64,000 nucleotides of DNA from Croceifilum oryzae (GTDB lineage Bacteria; Bacillota; Bacilli; Thermoactinomycetales; Thermoactinomycetaceae), in contig NZ_JAUSUV010000002.1 of assembly GCF_030814315.1 (NCBI RefSeq), positions 1-64,000 on the forward strand, given 5' to 3'. The stretch's first letter is position 1; every line of letters starts with the position of its first letter. Under the pieces are notes generated by a model. It was not told the origin of the DNA. It did no database searches and saw only the letters and a list, made by a program, of their open reading frames with translations. Position numbers and translations under genes: made by a program. Below, one piece after another: positions 27,073-36,416 of the stretch.

Positions 27073-27634
27073 TTTGATAGAGCTGTTTCAAAAGGCACAA
27101 GGTGGTTGTCGAGATTCGTTAAAAGATTTCTGTCATCATTTAGAAGAGACTTTCTACCAAACTGCCTACTATGTAACTGAGAGGCAACAAGATGCGATGG
27201 ATGCTACACAGAAAGCCTTGGTTTATGTATATGGACATGTGAAGGATATTCAAGTGAGTGATCTAGAAGCGAAACAACAGGTGTGGGAACAAAAGTTAAT
27301 TGTACAAGCATGTTTCGATTTATCCAAAGAACGCTCCAAAGTCGTTTCGATGTTGCCTCATCTTACAAGAGATAATCTAGTGAAAAAGCTCCCCGGAAAT
27401 GTGAGTTTCGTTGCCAGTTTGAAGAGAGCTGTATATGAACTTCCCGAGCGTCCTCGGTTCATATTAGTCTTACGTTACATTCAAAATCTAACGATTCATG
27501 AGATCGCAGAAGTCTTAGGAATTTCGGTAGAGTCAGTGAAAAAGCAACTATATCGTGCTCGTAAACAGCTACAAGAATGGCTTAGTGACTATCAAGAGGG
27601 GGGACTCTTCCAATGGCAAATCCACAAATCGTAG
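27065..27634 (+). CDS. ECF-like RNA polymerase sigma factor
   Basis: A 189-residue sigma-70 family protein. Region 4 is clear at the C-terminus: YELPERPRFILVLRYIQN then LTIHEIAEVLGISVESVKKQLYRARKQL, a helix-turn-helix. The N-terminal part (IELFQKAQGGCRDSLKDFC, then AYYVTERQQDAMDATQKAL) fits region 2 of extracytoplasmic-function (ECF) sigma factors, but is diverged. GTG 27065 overlaps the end of comEC; TTG 27074 is an alternative with a good site (GGGAG). The 3' end overlaps the next gene by 22 bases, the usual arrangement for a sigma factor and its anti-sigma. Function unrecorded; coupling to comEC suggests co-expression. Confidence 0.85.
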   Translation: MSDLIELFQKAQGGCRDSLKDFCHHLEETFYQTAYYVTERQQDAMDATQKALVYVYGHVKDIQVSDLEAKQQVWEQKLIVQACFDLSKERSKVVSMLPHLTRDNLVKKLPGNVSFVASLKRAVYELPERPRFILVLRYIQNLTIHEIAEVLGISVESVKKQLYRARKQLQEWLSDYQEGGLFQWQIHKS

Positions 27635-28239
27635 ATCTAATACAAAAGGATTTAGATCAAGATCTGACAAATACAGATCAACAATATTTAGATGTTTATC
27701 TTGCTAATTCTCCTGAAGATGCAGCCATGGCAAGTCGCTTCCAACAGTTAGTTTTCGAATTATCTAACTTATGCAAGGTAACCCCGGTGCTTCCATTGAC
27801 GGAAATGGTGTTTGAACAGATGGAAGAGGAAGAGCGACAACAGCAACGGGCACGCGTTTTAAAGAGATGGAAGATAGCAAGTATTGGGATTGGCATTGTG
27901 GTCCTATTGTTGACAGCGGTGATCGCTTTTGTACCGATTGGAACGACATCGTGGCCTATGAAAATCCTAGCGAATCCCCGTCTCTATACCGAGAGTGTAA
28001 AAAAGGGGGGTATTCTCTCACCTGATAAAGACTTGGTAGCACTATGGGACGAAAAAAATCAAGTACAAGTTTATGATAAAAAGGGTAATGAAGCGATTCC
28101 CAAACAAAGTATGGTAAGCGCGAAAGATCCAAAGATCGAGTGGCTGAATAACGATCGACTCATCGTAAAGTTTACCGATTCAGTAGGCGGGCTTGTTACA
28201 TTTGAGTTTCCAGTAGAAACGAGTGCTAATAAACGATAA
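27613..28239 (+). CDS. Putative membrane anti-sigma factor
   Basis: A 208-residue single-pass membrane protein. The cytoplasmic N-terminus (about 1-90) is helical, with DLIQKDLDQDLTNTDQQYLDVYLANSP resembling the anti-sigma domain that usually carries a zinc motif; here the HxxxCxxC pattern is absent. One membrane segment (IASIGIGIVVLLLTAVIAFVP, about 88-108) is followed by an extracytoplasmic domain of about 100 residues (SPDKDLVALWDEKNQVQVYD, beta-propeller-like repeats). The 22-base overlap with the sigma gene and the topology support an anti-sigma role by inference. ATG 27613 has GGGGGG upstream. No protease partner is adjacent. Confidence 0.65.
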   Translation: MANPQIVDLIQKDLDQDLTNTDQQYLDVYLANSPEDAAMASRFQQLVFELSNLCKVTPVLPLTEMVFEQMEEEERQQQRARVLKRWKIASIGIGIVVLLLTAVIAFVPIGTTSWPMKILANPRLYTESVKKGGILSPDKDLVALWDEKNQVQVYDKKGNEAIPKQSMVSAKDPKIEWLNNDRLIVKFTDSVGGLVTFEFPVETSANKR

Positions 28240-28265
28240 ACTAAAGGGATGAAGGGGTGAATGGA

Positions 28266-29279
28266 ATGGATCGCAAAATACTACAAGACATCAAGAAAAA
28301 CCAAATTCATCCTGTTTATTTTTTGTATGGAGAAGAGGAGTTTTTACTAGAAGAAACGCTAGACTGGATCAGGCAACAATTGTGTGAGCGTAGTACAGGG
28401 GATCGGGAATGGAATGAGGTTGTGTTTGATCTTGATGAGACACCGATTCAATCTGTGCTGCAAGAACTGGAGACTCCTTCTTTCTTTGGGGATCGTAGAT
28501 GGATTATAGCGAGGAATGCCTCATTTTTTGGTAATCATAAAAGTAAAGTGGAGCACGATACGGATGAGTTCCTCGAATATATAAAGGATCTTCACCCAGA
28601 TAATATATTGATTTTGACTATGTCAGGATCTTCTCTGGATAAACGAAAGAAAGTGGTTAAACAGATAGAAAAGGTAGCTAAAATCTTGAAGTTTGAGCAT
28701 TTAGAGGGGCCAGAGTTACAGAGATTTGTCGCAAAGAGGTTTCAATTATTGCAAGTACAAGCTGATACGGAAGTGATCAATCGGTTAATTGAGTTAGTTG
28801 GAAATCAGCTACGCCTCCTTGCTCAGGAATGCCAAAAGGTAGCTCTATTTGCAGGAAAACAAGGTGTAATCACACTGGAGCAAGTGGACCAACAAGTGGT
28901 ACGTACGTTAGAGCAGGATGTATTTCGTCTAACAGATCAGATGGGGAAACATAATAAAGAAAATGCGATCCAAATCTACCGTGATCTTGTCTTTCAAAAA
29001 GAAGATCCGATTAAAATCTTGGCTTTGATTACAAGACAATTTCGCATCATGTTACAAGGTAAACTACTAGCACAAACGGGGAAAAATGAAAAAGAGATCG
29101 CAAGTCTATTAAAACTTCATCCTTATCCAGTGAAACTTGCTCTCCAACGGGGAAATTCGTATTCGGAAGAGCAACTTCAGACACTACTAGAACAGGCAAT
29201 TGAAACAGATCAAGCCATTAAATCAAATCGAGTGATTGATAAAGAATTTGCTGTGGAACGCATCCTCTTGATATTGTGA
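28266..29279 (+). CDS. holA: DNA polymerase III delta subunit
   Basis: A 337-residue clamp-loader subunit (YqeN in Bacillus) that opens the beta sliding clamp. Family features: HPVYFLYGEEEFLLEETLDWI at the start, the middle TPSFFGDRRWIIARNA, SGSSLDKRKK, and the C-terminal collar FQKEDPIKILALITRQFRIML. ATG 28266 is chosen because AAGGGG is eight bases upstream; a GTG at 28257 would add three residues. In Bacillus it follows comEC directly, then rpsT; here the sigma/anti-sigma pair intervenes and rpsT is 20 kb away. Confidence 0.93.
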   Translation: MDRKILQDIKKNQIHPVYFLYGEEEFLLEETLDWIRQQLCERSTGDREWNEVVFDLDETPIQSVLQELETPSFFGDRRWIIARNASFFGNHKSKVEHDTDEFLEYIKDLHPDNILILTMSGSSLDKRKKVVKQIEKVAKILKFEHLEGPELQRFVAKRFQLLQVQADTEVINRLIELVGNQLRLLAQECQKVALFAGKQGVITLEQVDQQVVRTLEQDVFRLTDQMGKHNKENAIQIYRDLVFQKEDPIKILALITRQFRIMLQGKLLAQTGKNEKEIASLLKLHPYPVKLALQRGNSYSEEQLQTLLEQAIETDQAIKSNRVIDKEFAVERILLIL

Positions 29280-29313
29280 TATGATGAACATGTCAGATTA
29301 ATAGAAGGGACAA

Positions 29314-29916
29314 ATGACTATGGAAGATACACAACTTCGTTCCCTGCGACAAAAAGAATTGCTTTATACAAACATTCTTTTTGTCGTTTATGCTGTAATC
29401 GTATTTGGACTTATTTTTAGTCGAGCCTCTACCCCTATCGTGTATGTGGTATTAGCAATCATTTTTGCGATATCACCGCTAAGTATGGTGTTGGTTCGTA
29501 AGTCGAATATACTCTATCTCATGTTCCCGGGAATGAATGAACTCCTTCGTTATGAGAAAGAGAAGCTAGGAGATCAATGGTTACGTTATCAATTATCAAA
29601 TGTATATTTGCAAGTGGCGGTCTCACTTTTTTTTATGATTCAAGCTATTATTCGTCCCGCTCATCCATTTGTGAACGGTTTACCGCTATGGTATTTTCTG
29701 GTGGTTCCGGCTGTTTTGTTGATGTTAGGAAATTTAAATGTTAGAAGCCAAGCTCGGAGAATTGACCGATCGGATTATGAGCAGTTGAAGATTCATACGG
29801 GTGATCGTGTGTTGTTTACTTCTATTTTTTCAGTTGTGGCGCTTGTGATAACAGTTGTGGTATTTGTAGCTTATAAGATATTAGAGAAGTCTTGGTCGCA
29901 TATTGGTCCATTCTAG
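29314..29916 (+). CDS. Multi-spanning membrane protein, unknown
   Basis: A 200-residue protein with about five hydrophobic helices: LFVVYAVIVFGLIFSR, PIVYVVLAIIFAISPLSMVL, VAVSLFFMIQAII, LWYFLVVPAVLLMLGNL and SIFSVVALVITVVVFVAYKIL. The first 17 residues are charged and cytosolic. No transporter or enzyme motif is recognised. ATG 29314 has AAGGGAC upstream. It stands 34 bases after holA and may be cotranscribed with it. A strong terminator follows. Confidence 0.7.
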   Translation: MTMEDTQLRSLRQKELLYTNILFVVYAVIVFGLIFSRASTPIVYVVLAIIFAISPLSMVLVRKSNILYLMFPGMNELLRYEKEKLGDQWLRYQLSNVYLQVAVSLFFMIQAIIRPAHPFVNGLPLWYFLVVPAVLLMLGNLNVRSQARRIDRSDYEQLKIHTGDRVLFTSIFSVVALVITVVVFVAYKILEKSWSHIGPF

Positions 29917-29925
29917 GTTTATATA

Positions 29926-29961
29926 AAAAGCCCTGATCCGCTACAATGGATCAGGGCTTTT
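29926..29961. terminator. Bidirectional terminator
   Basis: AAAAGCCCTGATCC (29926-29939) pairs perfectly with GGATCAGGGCTTTT (29948-29961), between convergent genes. Confidence 0.9.
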
Positions 29962-29966
29962 TATGC

Positions 29967-31286
29967 TTACTTCGCTTCTGCAAGATTTTCTTTTGGATGT
30001 GCTTTGCTATGTTTTAAAATGCGACTTGTTACTTCGTAAGCGGAGGTGAAGGATAGTTCGGAGAGTTGACCTTCTCCTTGGCACCAGTCGCCGGCAAAGG
30101 ATGCATTTGGTAGACTATAGAATTTTACTGGCATGAGGCGTTGATCGTTGATGCATTTGATTTCTTGTACGGTAGCTTTTTTAGATAGACGTTTGGCGAC
30201 TAAGAGATCCCGCCAGCCAGCGTAATGCTTATCGTATACGGTTTCGATGGCGGCAACTTTTTCATCGGCCTTGCCTTCAGCAATCTCGTCTTCGTTTAGA
30301 TAGGCAATTGCTTGTAAAAGCTGTCCGCCTTCTGGAACGCAGGTGTGATCATAATGAGAAATATCGGTGATAAAGACACGTTCCTGCTTGTGATAGATGT
30401 AGGTGTACGGGCTTGGAATCCGCTTGCTTAAGCCGAGGTCATATACAACTACTTGTGTCGGTTTGTACTGATTATACTCGTCAAATAAGGATGCAAATTT
30501 AGTTTCTGCAAACAATGCAGTGAGGTCCCTAGGTGGAATACAGAAAATAATCTGGTCCGCGATATACTCGGTACCTTCTTTACCTATTAGCTTCGTGACT
30601 CGATTGCCTTCCATCTCTATCTTTGAAACCTTTTCTTTGGTGATAATCTGTCCACCATTGGATTCAATGATGTTTGCAAATCCTTCTACGATTGACTGCC
30701 AGCCACCGCCGATATAGGCAACGGCACGGTTGGTAGAGAACAAACGTTTATAATACTGGAAAAAGAGTGGTGATGGAATTTTTTCTGATTCGTTGGTAAA
30801 GAAATTAGATGATGCTACCGTGAGTAGCAAATCTCGGATCTGAGCGGGTTGGTTCTCTAAGTATTCCCCGATCAGAACGCCATCTTCTCCTCGCTCAATG
30901 GAAGAGAGAGTTTTTGTAATTTCATAGGCAAAACGAACTTTGTTGTTAGCATCTAATATTTTGGTTTTATACAAGCCTTCCAATGTGGCTGGCATAGGCG
31001 TAGTAAAAGAGCCTAAATCATAATAAGCTTTGGAAGGTGTAAAGTCTTTCCAATCCACTTGGAGGTTAATTTCGCTTTCAAATTTTCGTAAGGTGGATCG
31101 ATCCCTTGCATAGATAGCATGGGCTCCAAAGTTAAAGTTAAACCCTTTCATGGGAATCGTGATGGCACGACCGCCGAGCTTAGGTGCTTTTTCGAGTAAG
31201 GTAACTTGATATCCGTGATGTGCGAGTCGCGCAGCTGCGGAAAGGCCAGCTAGACCTCCTCCAACTACTATTACTTTCTCCGGCAC
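29967..31286 (-). CDS. FAD-dependent oxidoreductase (amine oxidase/phytoene desaturase-like)
   Basis: A 439-residue flavoprotein. The dinucleotide-binding Rossmann motif VIVVGGGLAGLSAAARLA is at the N-terminus, followed by LLEKAPKLGGRAITIP, the glycine-rich GG motif of the monoamine oxidase/CrtI class. The C-terminal FAD-contact region is ASFAGDWCQGEGQLSELSFTSA, and the mid-part holds YIGGGWQSIVEGFANII. The substrate is unclear; carotenoid-type desaturases, amine oxidases and protoporphyrinogen oxidase-like proteins all share this plan. GTG 31286 is used as start because GAGGAGAG lies eight bases upstream; GTG 31295 abuts that site. It is divergent from the NRPS genes, and a tailoring role there is possible but not supported by specific evidence. 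Confidence 0.8.
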   Translation of the reverse strand: MPEKVIVVGGGLAGLSAAARLAHHGYQVTLLEKAPKLGGRAITIPMKGFNFNFGAHAIYARDRSTLRKFESEINLQVDWKDFTPSKAYYDLGSFTTPMPATLEGLYKTKILDANNKVRFAYEITKTLSSIERGEDGVLIGEYLENQPAQIRDLLLTVASSNFFTNESEKIPSPLFFQYYKRLFSTNRAVAYIGGGWQSIVEGFANIIESNGGQIITKEKVSKIEMEGNRVTKLIGKEGTEYIADQIIFCIPPRDLTALFAETKFASLFDEYNQYKPTQVVVYDLGLSKRIPSPYTYIYHKQERVFITDISHYDHTCVPEGGQLLQAIAYLNEDEIAEGKADEKVAAIETVYDKHYAGWRDLLVAKRLSKKATVQEIKCINDQRLMPVKFYSLPNASFAGDWCQGEGQLSELSFTSAYEVTSRILKHSKAHPKENLAEAK

Positions 31287-31657
31287 AACAAACACTCTCC
31301 TCTATTAAAAGCGATTACACTTTTTGTTTTCATTTGAAGATATATACAAAATTCATTTTCATCATCTTCTATTGTAACAATTTGTGAGTCAATGAGGTAG
31401 TGTTCATGGTATGTTCGAAAATTTCTCTTTATTTTAGAATATGTGTTATTTCCAACTAGGATACTATATTTCAGTTTTCTCACACCGGCTATTCTTTGGT
31501 ACGGTTCTTTTTCATAGTAGCAATCAGTTGCAACGAATTTTAACAAAACAATTAACAATATTTACTAATTTATGAATGAAATTTAATTTTAAATAACAAA
31601 TTTACAAATAAGAATATATAATCTTATTTTTTGTTCACATAAAATTGTAAAATAGTC

Positions 31658-31685
31658 TTGAAAATGAAAATAGAATCTGTATAAT
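31658..31685 (+). promoter_or_regulatory. Strong candidate promoter of the NRPS operon
   Basis: TTGAAA (31658-31663), 16 bases, TATAAT (31680-31685), in very A+T-rich DNA about 158 bases before the first NRPS gene. The stretch 31296-31657 has no convincing gene. Confidence 0.6.
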
Positions 31686-31725
31686 TTTTATTAAATAAAT
31701 TTATATAATGTATGAAAATTACTTG

Positions 31726-31742
31726 TTGACTTATAGAGTCAA
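31726..31742. promoter_or_regulatory. Palindrome, possible operator
   Basis: TTGACT (31726-31731), five bases, AGTCAA (31737-31742): a perfect inverted repeat about 30-40 bases downstream of the expected transcription start and just before a short leader frame. Confidence 0.35.
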
Positions 31743-31751
31743 TTTGGAGGG

Positions 31752-31799
31752 ATGATGAAAATAAATTTATTTTCTTTGAAATTACTTCCATCTACTTAA
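31752..31799 (+). CDS. Possible short leader peptide upstream of the NRPS
   Basis: A 15-codon frame (MMKINLFSLKLLPST) with GGAGGG immediately upstream (31746-31751) and a TAA stop at 31797-31799, ending 43 bases before the NRPS start. Spacing is tight for the first ATG and better for the second (31755). It may be an upstream frame that tunes translation, a remnant, or chance. Confidence 0.25.
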   Translation: MMKINLFSLKLLPST

Positions 31800-31842
31800 T
31801 GGGAATAAAAAATATTTCAAGTTAAATAAGGAGAATTTTTAT

Positions 31843-34800
31843 ATGAATGAGATATATTATCCTTTAAGTCATCCACAGAAGCGGATATGGTATACAGAAG
31901 CGATTTATGCAGATCAGGGAATATGCAATCTAAGGTTCTTGGTTAGGATATCCAGCGAAATGAACTATTTGCTATTGAATCGGGCTATAAACCGAATGAT
32001 TAGCGAAAATGATAGTTTTGGTATCCGACTCAAAGAAAATAAGCATCAGGAGCCGGAGCAATATTTTGTCAAACATCAAGAAAGGAAATTCGACTTTTTT
32101 GACTTCAGTGCTGAAGAGGATTCGACTCGACTAGATCAGTGGCTTGATCAAAAGAGACACGAAAAGTTTGCGTTATTTGATTCCGATCTATACGATTTCT
32201 CAATCATCAAAGCAAGTGAGAATGAATGTATTGTTTACGGTGAAGCCCATCACATCATGATAGATGGTATATCGATTGAGAAATGTTTAAATCAAATTTC
32301 TCGCTGCTACCATTCTTTTCTTAATAATGATGATTTTATAATGAATTCAAAATGCTCCTATCTCCAATTTTTAGAGAGTGAACAGGCTTACTTAAAAGGC
32401 AACCGATTTGAAAAGGATAAGCAATTCTGGCTAGAGGAATTCGAAACGATTCCGTCCGTAACAGGATTAAAAGAGTATAACCCCTACCAAGTAAGTACGA
32501 AAGCATCACGAGAGACGTTTACAATACCGGAAAGCTTATCGAAAAAGATTGATGAATTTTCGAAAGAACATGGTTTTAGTATCTTTACGATTTTTGTTTC
32601 GGCTCTTTCGCTTTCGGTGTATCAGTGGATGTCATCGCCTGATATTGTTTTAGAAATGTCCTATGGGAACCGTACCAATAAGCAAGAGAAGGAGCTTATG
32701 GGGATGATGGTTAGCACAGTCCCTTTAAGGATAAGTATGGACCCTAATGAGGAAGTGCTTACATTCATTAAGCGCGTATCAAGAAAGCAACAAAAGATAT
32801 TACGACATCAGAAATATCCGTTCAATTTATTATCAGAGCATATTAGTCAAAAGAACGGTGGCAGCAAACGTTTGTGTGGTATCTCGATCGATTATAGAGA
32901 AATGAGTAATGGTGATATTACTTGGATCTCTCCTAATGAAGAACCAAATGATTTTGCTATCCATTTAGAAAACCTAACGACTTCAGGAATTCTACGTGTG
33001 CATTTAGATTATCGGAATGAATTATTTACAAAAGAAGAAATGGATCGCTTCTTTACATCGATGCTGAATCTACTGCAAAACACAGTAGAAAGTCCAAGTC
33101 GGAAGGTTAGGGAGATAGAGATTCTCTCAGAAAAGGAAAAGGAGAAGATCTTAGTCGGATTTAATCATACACAAGCAGATTTCCCATCGGATAAAACCAT
33201 TCACGAATTTTTTGAACAGCAGGTGGCGCTTGACCCTGAAGCGATCGCAGTAGTTTATCAAGATCAACAACTTACTTATCGGGAGCTGAACGAGAAAGCG
33301 AACCAGCTGGCTCACTACCTACATAAAAAAGGTGTCAAACCTGAGACATTAGTCGGAATCTGTGTGGATCGTTCGCTTGAAATGATCATCGGTCTTTTAG
33401 GGATTTTGAAAGCAGGAGGGGCATATGTTCCGCTCGATCCTACTTATCCAGAGCAACGACTTCAATACATAGTAGACGATGCTGGAATTCAGTTGCTCGT
33501 AACTCAAGAAAGTCTACAGGAAAAAAAGGGGTTATTTAGAAACATTGAATCCGTTTGTCTGGATCGAGACAATGATGAGATTGCACAAGAAAATGTTACA
33601 CCGCTTCTCTCTGGTGTTGATGCCCATTCTCTTGCTTATGTAATCTATACTTCAGGCTCAACTGGAAATCCAAAAGGGGTTATGGTAGAGCATCGACAGT
33701 ATGTCAACGTGGCATTAGGATGGCGAAAAGAATTTGCGCTGGATCGAATTCCCGTTCGTTTATTGCAAATGGCGAGCTTTTCATTTGATGTTTTTGCAGG
33801 AGATGTTGCTAAAGCATTGTTAAATGGTGGCGAGTTGATCTTATGCCCTGAAGAAATTCGCTTTGATCCAACGAAACTCTATCAACTTTGTAGAGAAAAT
33901 CGGATCACCATTTTGGATTTAACACCTGCGATGGCTGCTCCTTTTATGGAGTATATCTATGAAAATCAATTTAGTTTACCTGACTTGGAGTTATTTATAT
34001 TGGGTTCGGATAGTTGTTCTGTAGAGGAGTATAAAAAGCTTTTATCCCGTTTTGGAAACCAATTCCGAATTGTCAACTGCTATGGAGTAACAGAAGCGAG
34101 TATTGATACCAGTTATTTTGAAGCGTCCAGAGATTTGCTACCAGATGCAGGACATGTTCCGATCGGAAAGCCGTTGCCTAATATGCAAATGTATATTGTG
34201 AACCAGCAGTTGCAATTACAACCGATCGGTGTTGATGGGGAATTATGTATAGGTGGAAATAGTGTTGCTAGAGGGTATTACAACCGACGGGAGTTAACAG
34301 CTGAGAAGTTTATCGATAATCCTTTTATTCCTGGTGAGCGCATATATCGAACAGGGGACTTAGCTCGCTGGTTACCTGATGGGACAGTGGAATTTTTAGG
34401 AAGAATGGATCATCAAGTGAAAATTCGTGGATATCGAATCGAGCTAGGTGAGGTTGAATCTGGATTGGTCCAAATTCCAACGATAAAAGAAGCAGTTGTC
34501 ATGGCTCGGGAAGTTTCAGGTAATCAAAGTGAGTTATGTGCCTATATTGTATCGGAAGAAAGTTGGTCCAAAGATTCTCTACAGGACCAGTTATCTAGTC
34601 TGTTGCCATCTTTCATGATCCCAACACATTTCGTCCAATTGGATCAAATCCCACTAACTCCAAATGGAAAAGTGGATCGTAAAAATCTTCCTGCGCCTAA
34701 GGGAATATCAAAAAATATGCCATTTGAAGCTCCAGAGACCGAAATGGAGAAAATCTTAGCTGCCATTTGGAAAGAAATTCTGGGTGTGGAAAAAGTAGGA

Positions 34801-36390
34801 AGGTTGGATAACTTTTTTGACTTGGGTGGAGATTCCATAAAGGCGATTCAAGTTTCAGCACGTCTTCATGCAGTTAAACTAAAGTTAGAAATGAAATATT
34901 TGCTAGGTGCCCCACAATTAGCGGAGGCAGCATTACGAATGGTCAGAACAGAAAAACAGAATTCACAATCGAAGGTAGAAGGAATTATACCCTTAGCGCC
35001 AATTCAAAATTGGTTTTTTAGCCAATCGTTTGTGGAGTCCAGTCATTGGAATCAGTCCATGATGTTGTACAGTCCGGATGGTTTTGATGAACAAAAAACG
35101 AGTCAAGTCTGGACGGCTCTTGTTGAACATCACGATGTCTTACGTTCCACGTTTCGCAAAGAAGCAGAGGGCATAGTGGGCTTTATTCAAGAAGGGCTGG
35201 AAACAAAAACAACACCATTATTCAACATGACAGTTTTTGACCTAACGAATGAACAAAATCCAAAAATGAAGATGGATCATGAAGTAAATGATTTGCAAGC
35301 GGGTTTCAATTTAGAAGAAGGCCCCTTAGTTCACTTAGCTTTATTCCGAACAATAGAGGGTGATCATTTGTACATGATCATTCATCATCTGGTTGTGGAT
35401 GGTGTTTCTTGGCGCATCCTCTTAGAAGATTTCGCTACCGGCTATACGCAGTTGGCAGACGGAAAAAAGATCGAGCTACAACCAAAAACAAGCTCCTATC
35501 AAATGTGGGCAAGAGGTTTACAAAAATACGCTCGAAGTGAACGGGTAAAGAAAGAATCTTTATATTGGGAAAAAATACAAAAAGAGGAATCCTTAGAGTT
35601 GCCAAGGGACCGGAAAGTTCCTAATAGGATGGTTCAGGATCTGAATCATATCATGGTTACTCTTCAGGAAGAAGATACATTACACCTTGTGAAAAAAGCG
35701 CATCAAGCTCACCAGACAGAATTGAATGATTTGTTACTGACAGCATTGGCATTAACGCTCCAATCATGGACAGGCCAATCCAAAGTACTCATTGAGTTAG
35801 AAGGGCATGGTCGAGAGCCAGTTGTAAAAGATTTGGACATTTCTCGTACAGTAGGGTGGTTTACGACGACATATCCTGTTTTATTACATGTACCAGGTTC
35901 AAATAAATTGGGTGAGACCATAATCAATGTCAAGGAGACGCTCCGTAACGTTCCACTTAAAGGAATTGGATTTGGTATTTTGAAATATTTAGCACCAGAG
36001 GTAGCAGAGTTGCCATTTACCAAACAACCTGAAGTGATCTTCAATTACCTTGGGGAATTTGATAAACAGATGGGAGAATGGGAAATGTCATCATTTTCTT
36101 CTGAGAATCGAGACATTGGACCAAGGAACCATGAACTGTTCCCTTTAAGTATCAATGGTATTCGCGTAGGAAACCAGATGAATTTTTATTGGTCGTTTCA
36201 TCCAGAGGAGTTTGCAGTAGAGACGATACAAGAAATCGCGAATCAGTTTGTTCAGCATTTGAAACAAATCGTTCAATACTGTACTTCTGTAGAAGAGACA
36301 GAAAAAACTCCATCCGATTATGGATATACAGGGATGAGTGTAGATCGTTTTCGTCAATTACGTCAAAAGATCCAATTGAAACTAAAATAG
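31843..36390 (+). CDS. Non-ribosomal peptide synthetase, loading module (Cstarter-A-T-E)
   Basis: 1515 residues forming one module. The N-terminal condensation domain (about 1-430) begins YYPLSHPQKRIWYTEAIYAD, with HHIMIDG at 136-142; being first in the line it is probably a starter C that attaches a fatty acyl group. The adenylation domain (about 450-960) has YTSGSTG from residue 602, YGVTEA, the TGD of core A7 and the PNGKVDRK of A10. Pocket residues read by eye D-V-G-D-F-L-C-I-D-K, resembling ornithine-type codes (DVGExxxIDK). The carrier domain has GGDSI with Ser998, the variant found before epimerisation domains. The E domain (about 1050-1490) has HHLVVDG (1181-1187), EGHGRE and RTVGWFTTTYP, so the first residue should be D. 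The C-terminal tail (TPSDYGYTGMSVDRFRQLRQ) looks like a donor docking segment for the next protein. Start ATG has AAGGAGAA. Confidence 0.93.
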   Translation: MNEIYYPLSHPQKRIWYTEAIYADQGICNLRFLVRISSEMNYLLLNRAINRMISENDSFGIRLKENKHQEPEQYFVKHQERKFDFFDFSAEEDSTRLDQWLDQKRHEKFALFDSDLYDFSIIKASENECIVYGEAHHIMIDGISIEKCLNQISRCYHSFLNNDDFIMNSKCSYLQFLESEQAYLKGNRFEKDKQFWLEEFETIPSVTGLKEYNPYQVSTKASRETFTIPESLSKKIDEFSKEHGFSIFTIFVSALSLSVYQWMSSPDIVLEMSYGNRTNKQEKELMGMMVSTVPLRISMDPNEEVLTFIKRVSRKQQKILRHQKYPFNLLSEHISQKNGGSKRLCGISIDYREMSNGDITWISPNEEPNDFAIHLENLTTSGILRVHLDYRNELFTKEEMDRFFTSMLNLLQNTVESPSRKVREIEILSEKEKEKILVGFNHTQADFPSDKTIHEFFEQQVALDPEAIAVVYQDQQLTYRELNEKANQLAHYLHKKGVKPETLVGICVDRSLEMIIGLLGILKAGGAYVPLDPTYPEQRLQYIVDDAGIQLLVTQESLQEKKGLFRNIESVCLDRDNDEIAQENVTPLLSGVDAHSLAYVIYTSGSTGNPKGVMVEHRQYVNVALGWRKEFALDRIPVRLLQMASFSFDVFAGDVAKALLNGGELILCPEEIRFDPTKLYQLCRENRITILDLTPAMAAPFMEYIYENQFSLPDLELFILGSDSCSVEEYKKLLSRFGNQFRIVNCYGVTEASIDTSYFEASRDLLPDAGHVPIGKPLPNMQMYIVNQQLQLQPIGVDGELCIGGNSVARGYYNRRELTAEKFIDNPFIPGERIYRTGDLARWLPDGTVEFLGRMDHQVKIRGYRIELGEVESGLVQIPTIKEAVVMAREVSGNQSELCAYIVSEESWSKDSLQDQLSSLLPSFMIPTHFVQLDQIPLTPNGKVDRKNLPAPKGISKNMPFEAPETEMEKILAAIWKEILGVEKVGRLDNFFDLGGDSIKAIQVSARLHAVKLKLEMKYLLGAPQLAEAALRMVRTEKQNSQSKVEGIIPLAPIQNWFFSQSFVESSHWNQSMMLYSPDGFDEQKTSQVWTALVEHHDVLRSTFRKEAEGIVGFIQEGLETKTTPLFNMTVFDLTNEQNPKMKMDHEVNDLQAGFNLEEGPLVHLALFRTIEGDHLYMIIHHLVVDGVSWRILLEDFATGYTQLADGKKIELQPKTSSYQMWARGLQKYARSERVKKESLYWEKIQKEESLELPRDRKVPNRMVQDLNHIMVTLQEEDTLHLVKKAHQAHQTELNDLLLTALALTLQSWTGQSKVLIELEGHGREPVVKDLDISRTVGWFTTTYPVLLHVPGSNKLGETIINVKETLRNVPLKGIGFGILKYLAPEVAELPFTKQPEVIFNYLGEFDKQMGEWEMSSFSSENRDIGPRNHELFPLSINGIRVGNQMNFYWSFHPEEFAVETIQEIANQFVQHLKQIVQYCTSVEETEKTPSDYGYTGMSVDRFRQLRQKIQLKLK

Positions 36391-36416
36391 TCGTTAGTCA
36401 AGTGGAGGAGATATAT

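Noticed and set aside
29967-31286. FAD oxidoreductase as an NRPS tailoring enzyme
   Set aside because: It is divergent, with its own transcript, and the NRPS operon is closed by terminators; nothing beyond proximity supports a link.
31271-31558. 95-codon minus-strand frame upstream of the FAD oxidoreductase
   Set aside because: It overlaps the oxidoreductase start and its ribosome site, lies in A+T-rich DNA and has no recognisable features.
36189-36416. Upstream extension of the second NRPS protein
   Set aside because: It overlaps the first NRPS gene in another frame; the peptide is not domain-like, and ATG 36417 has GGAGGAG.
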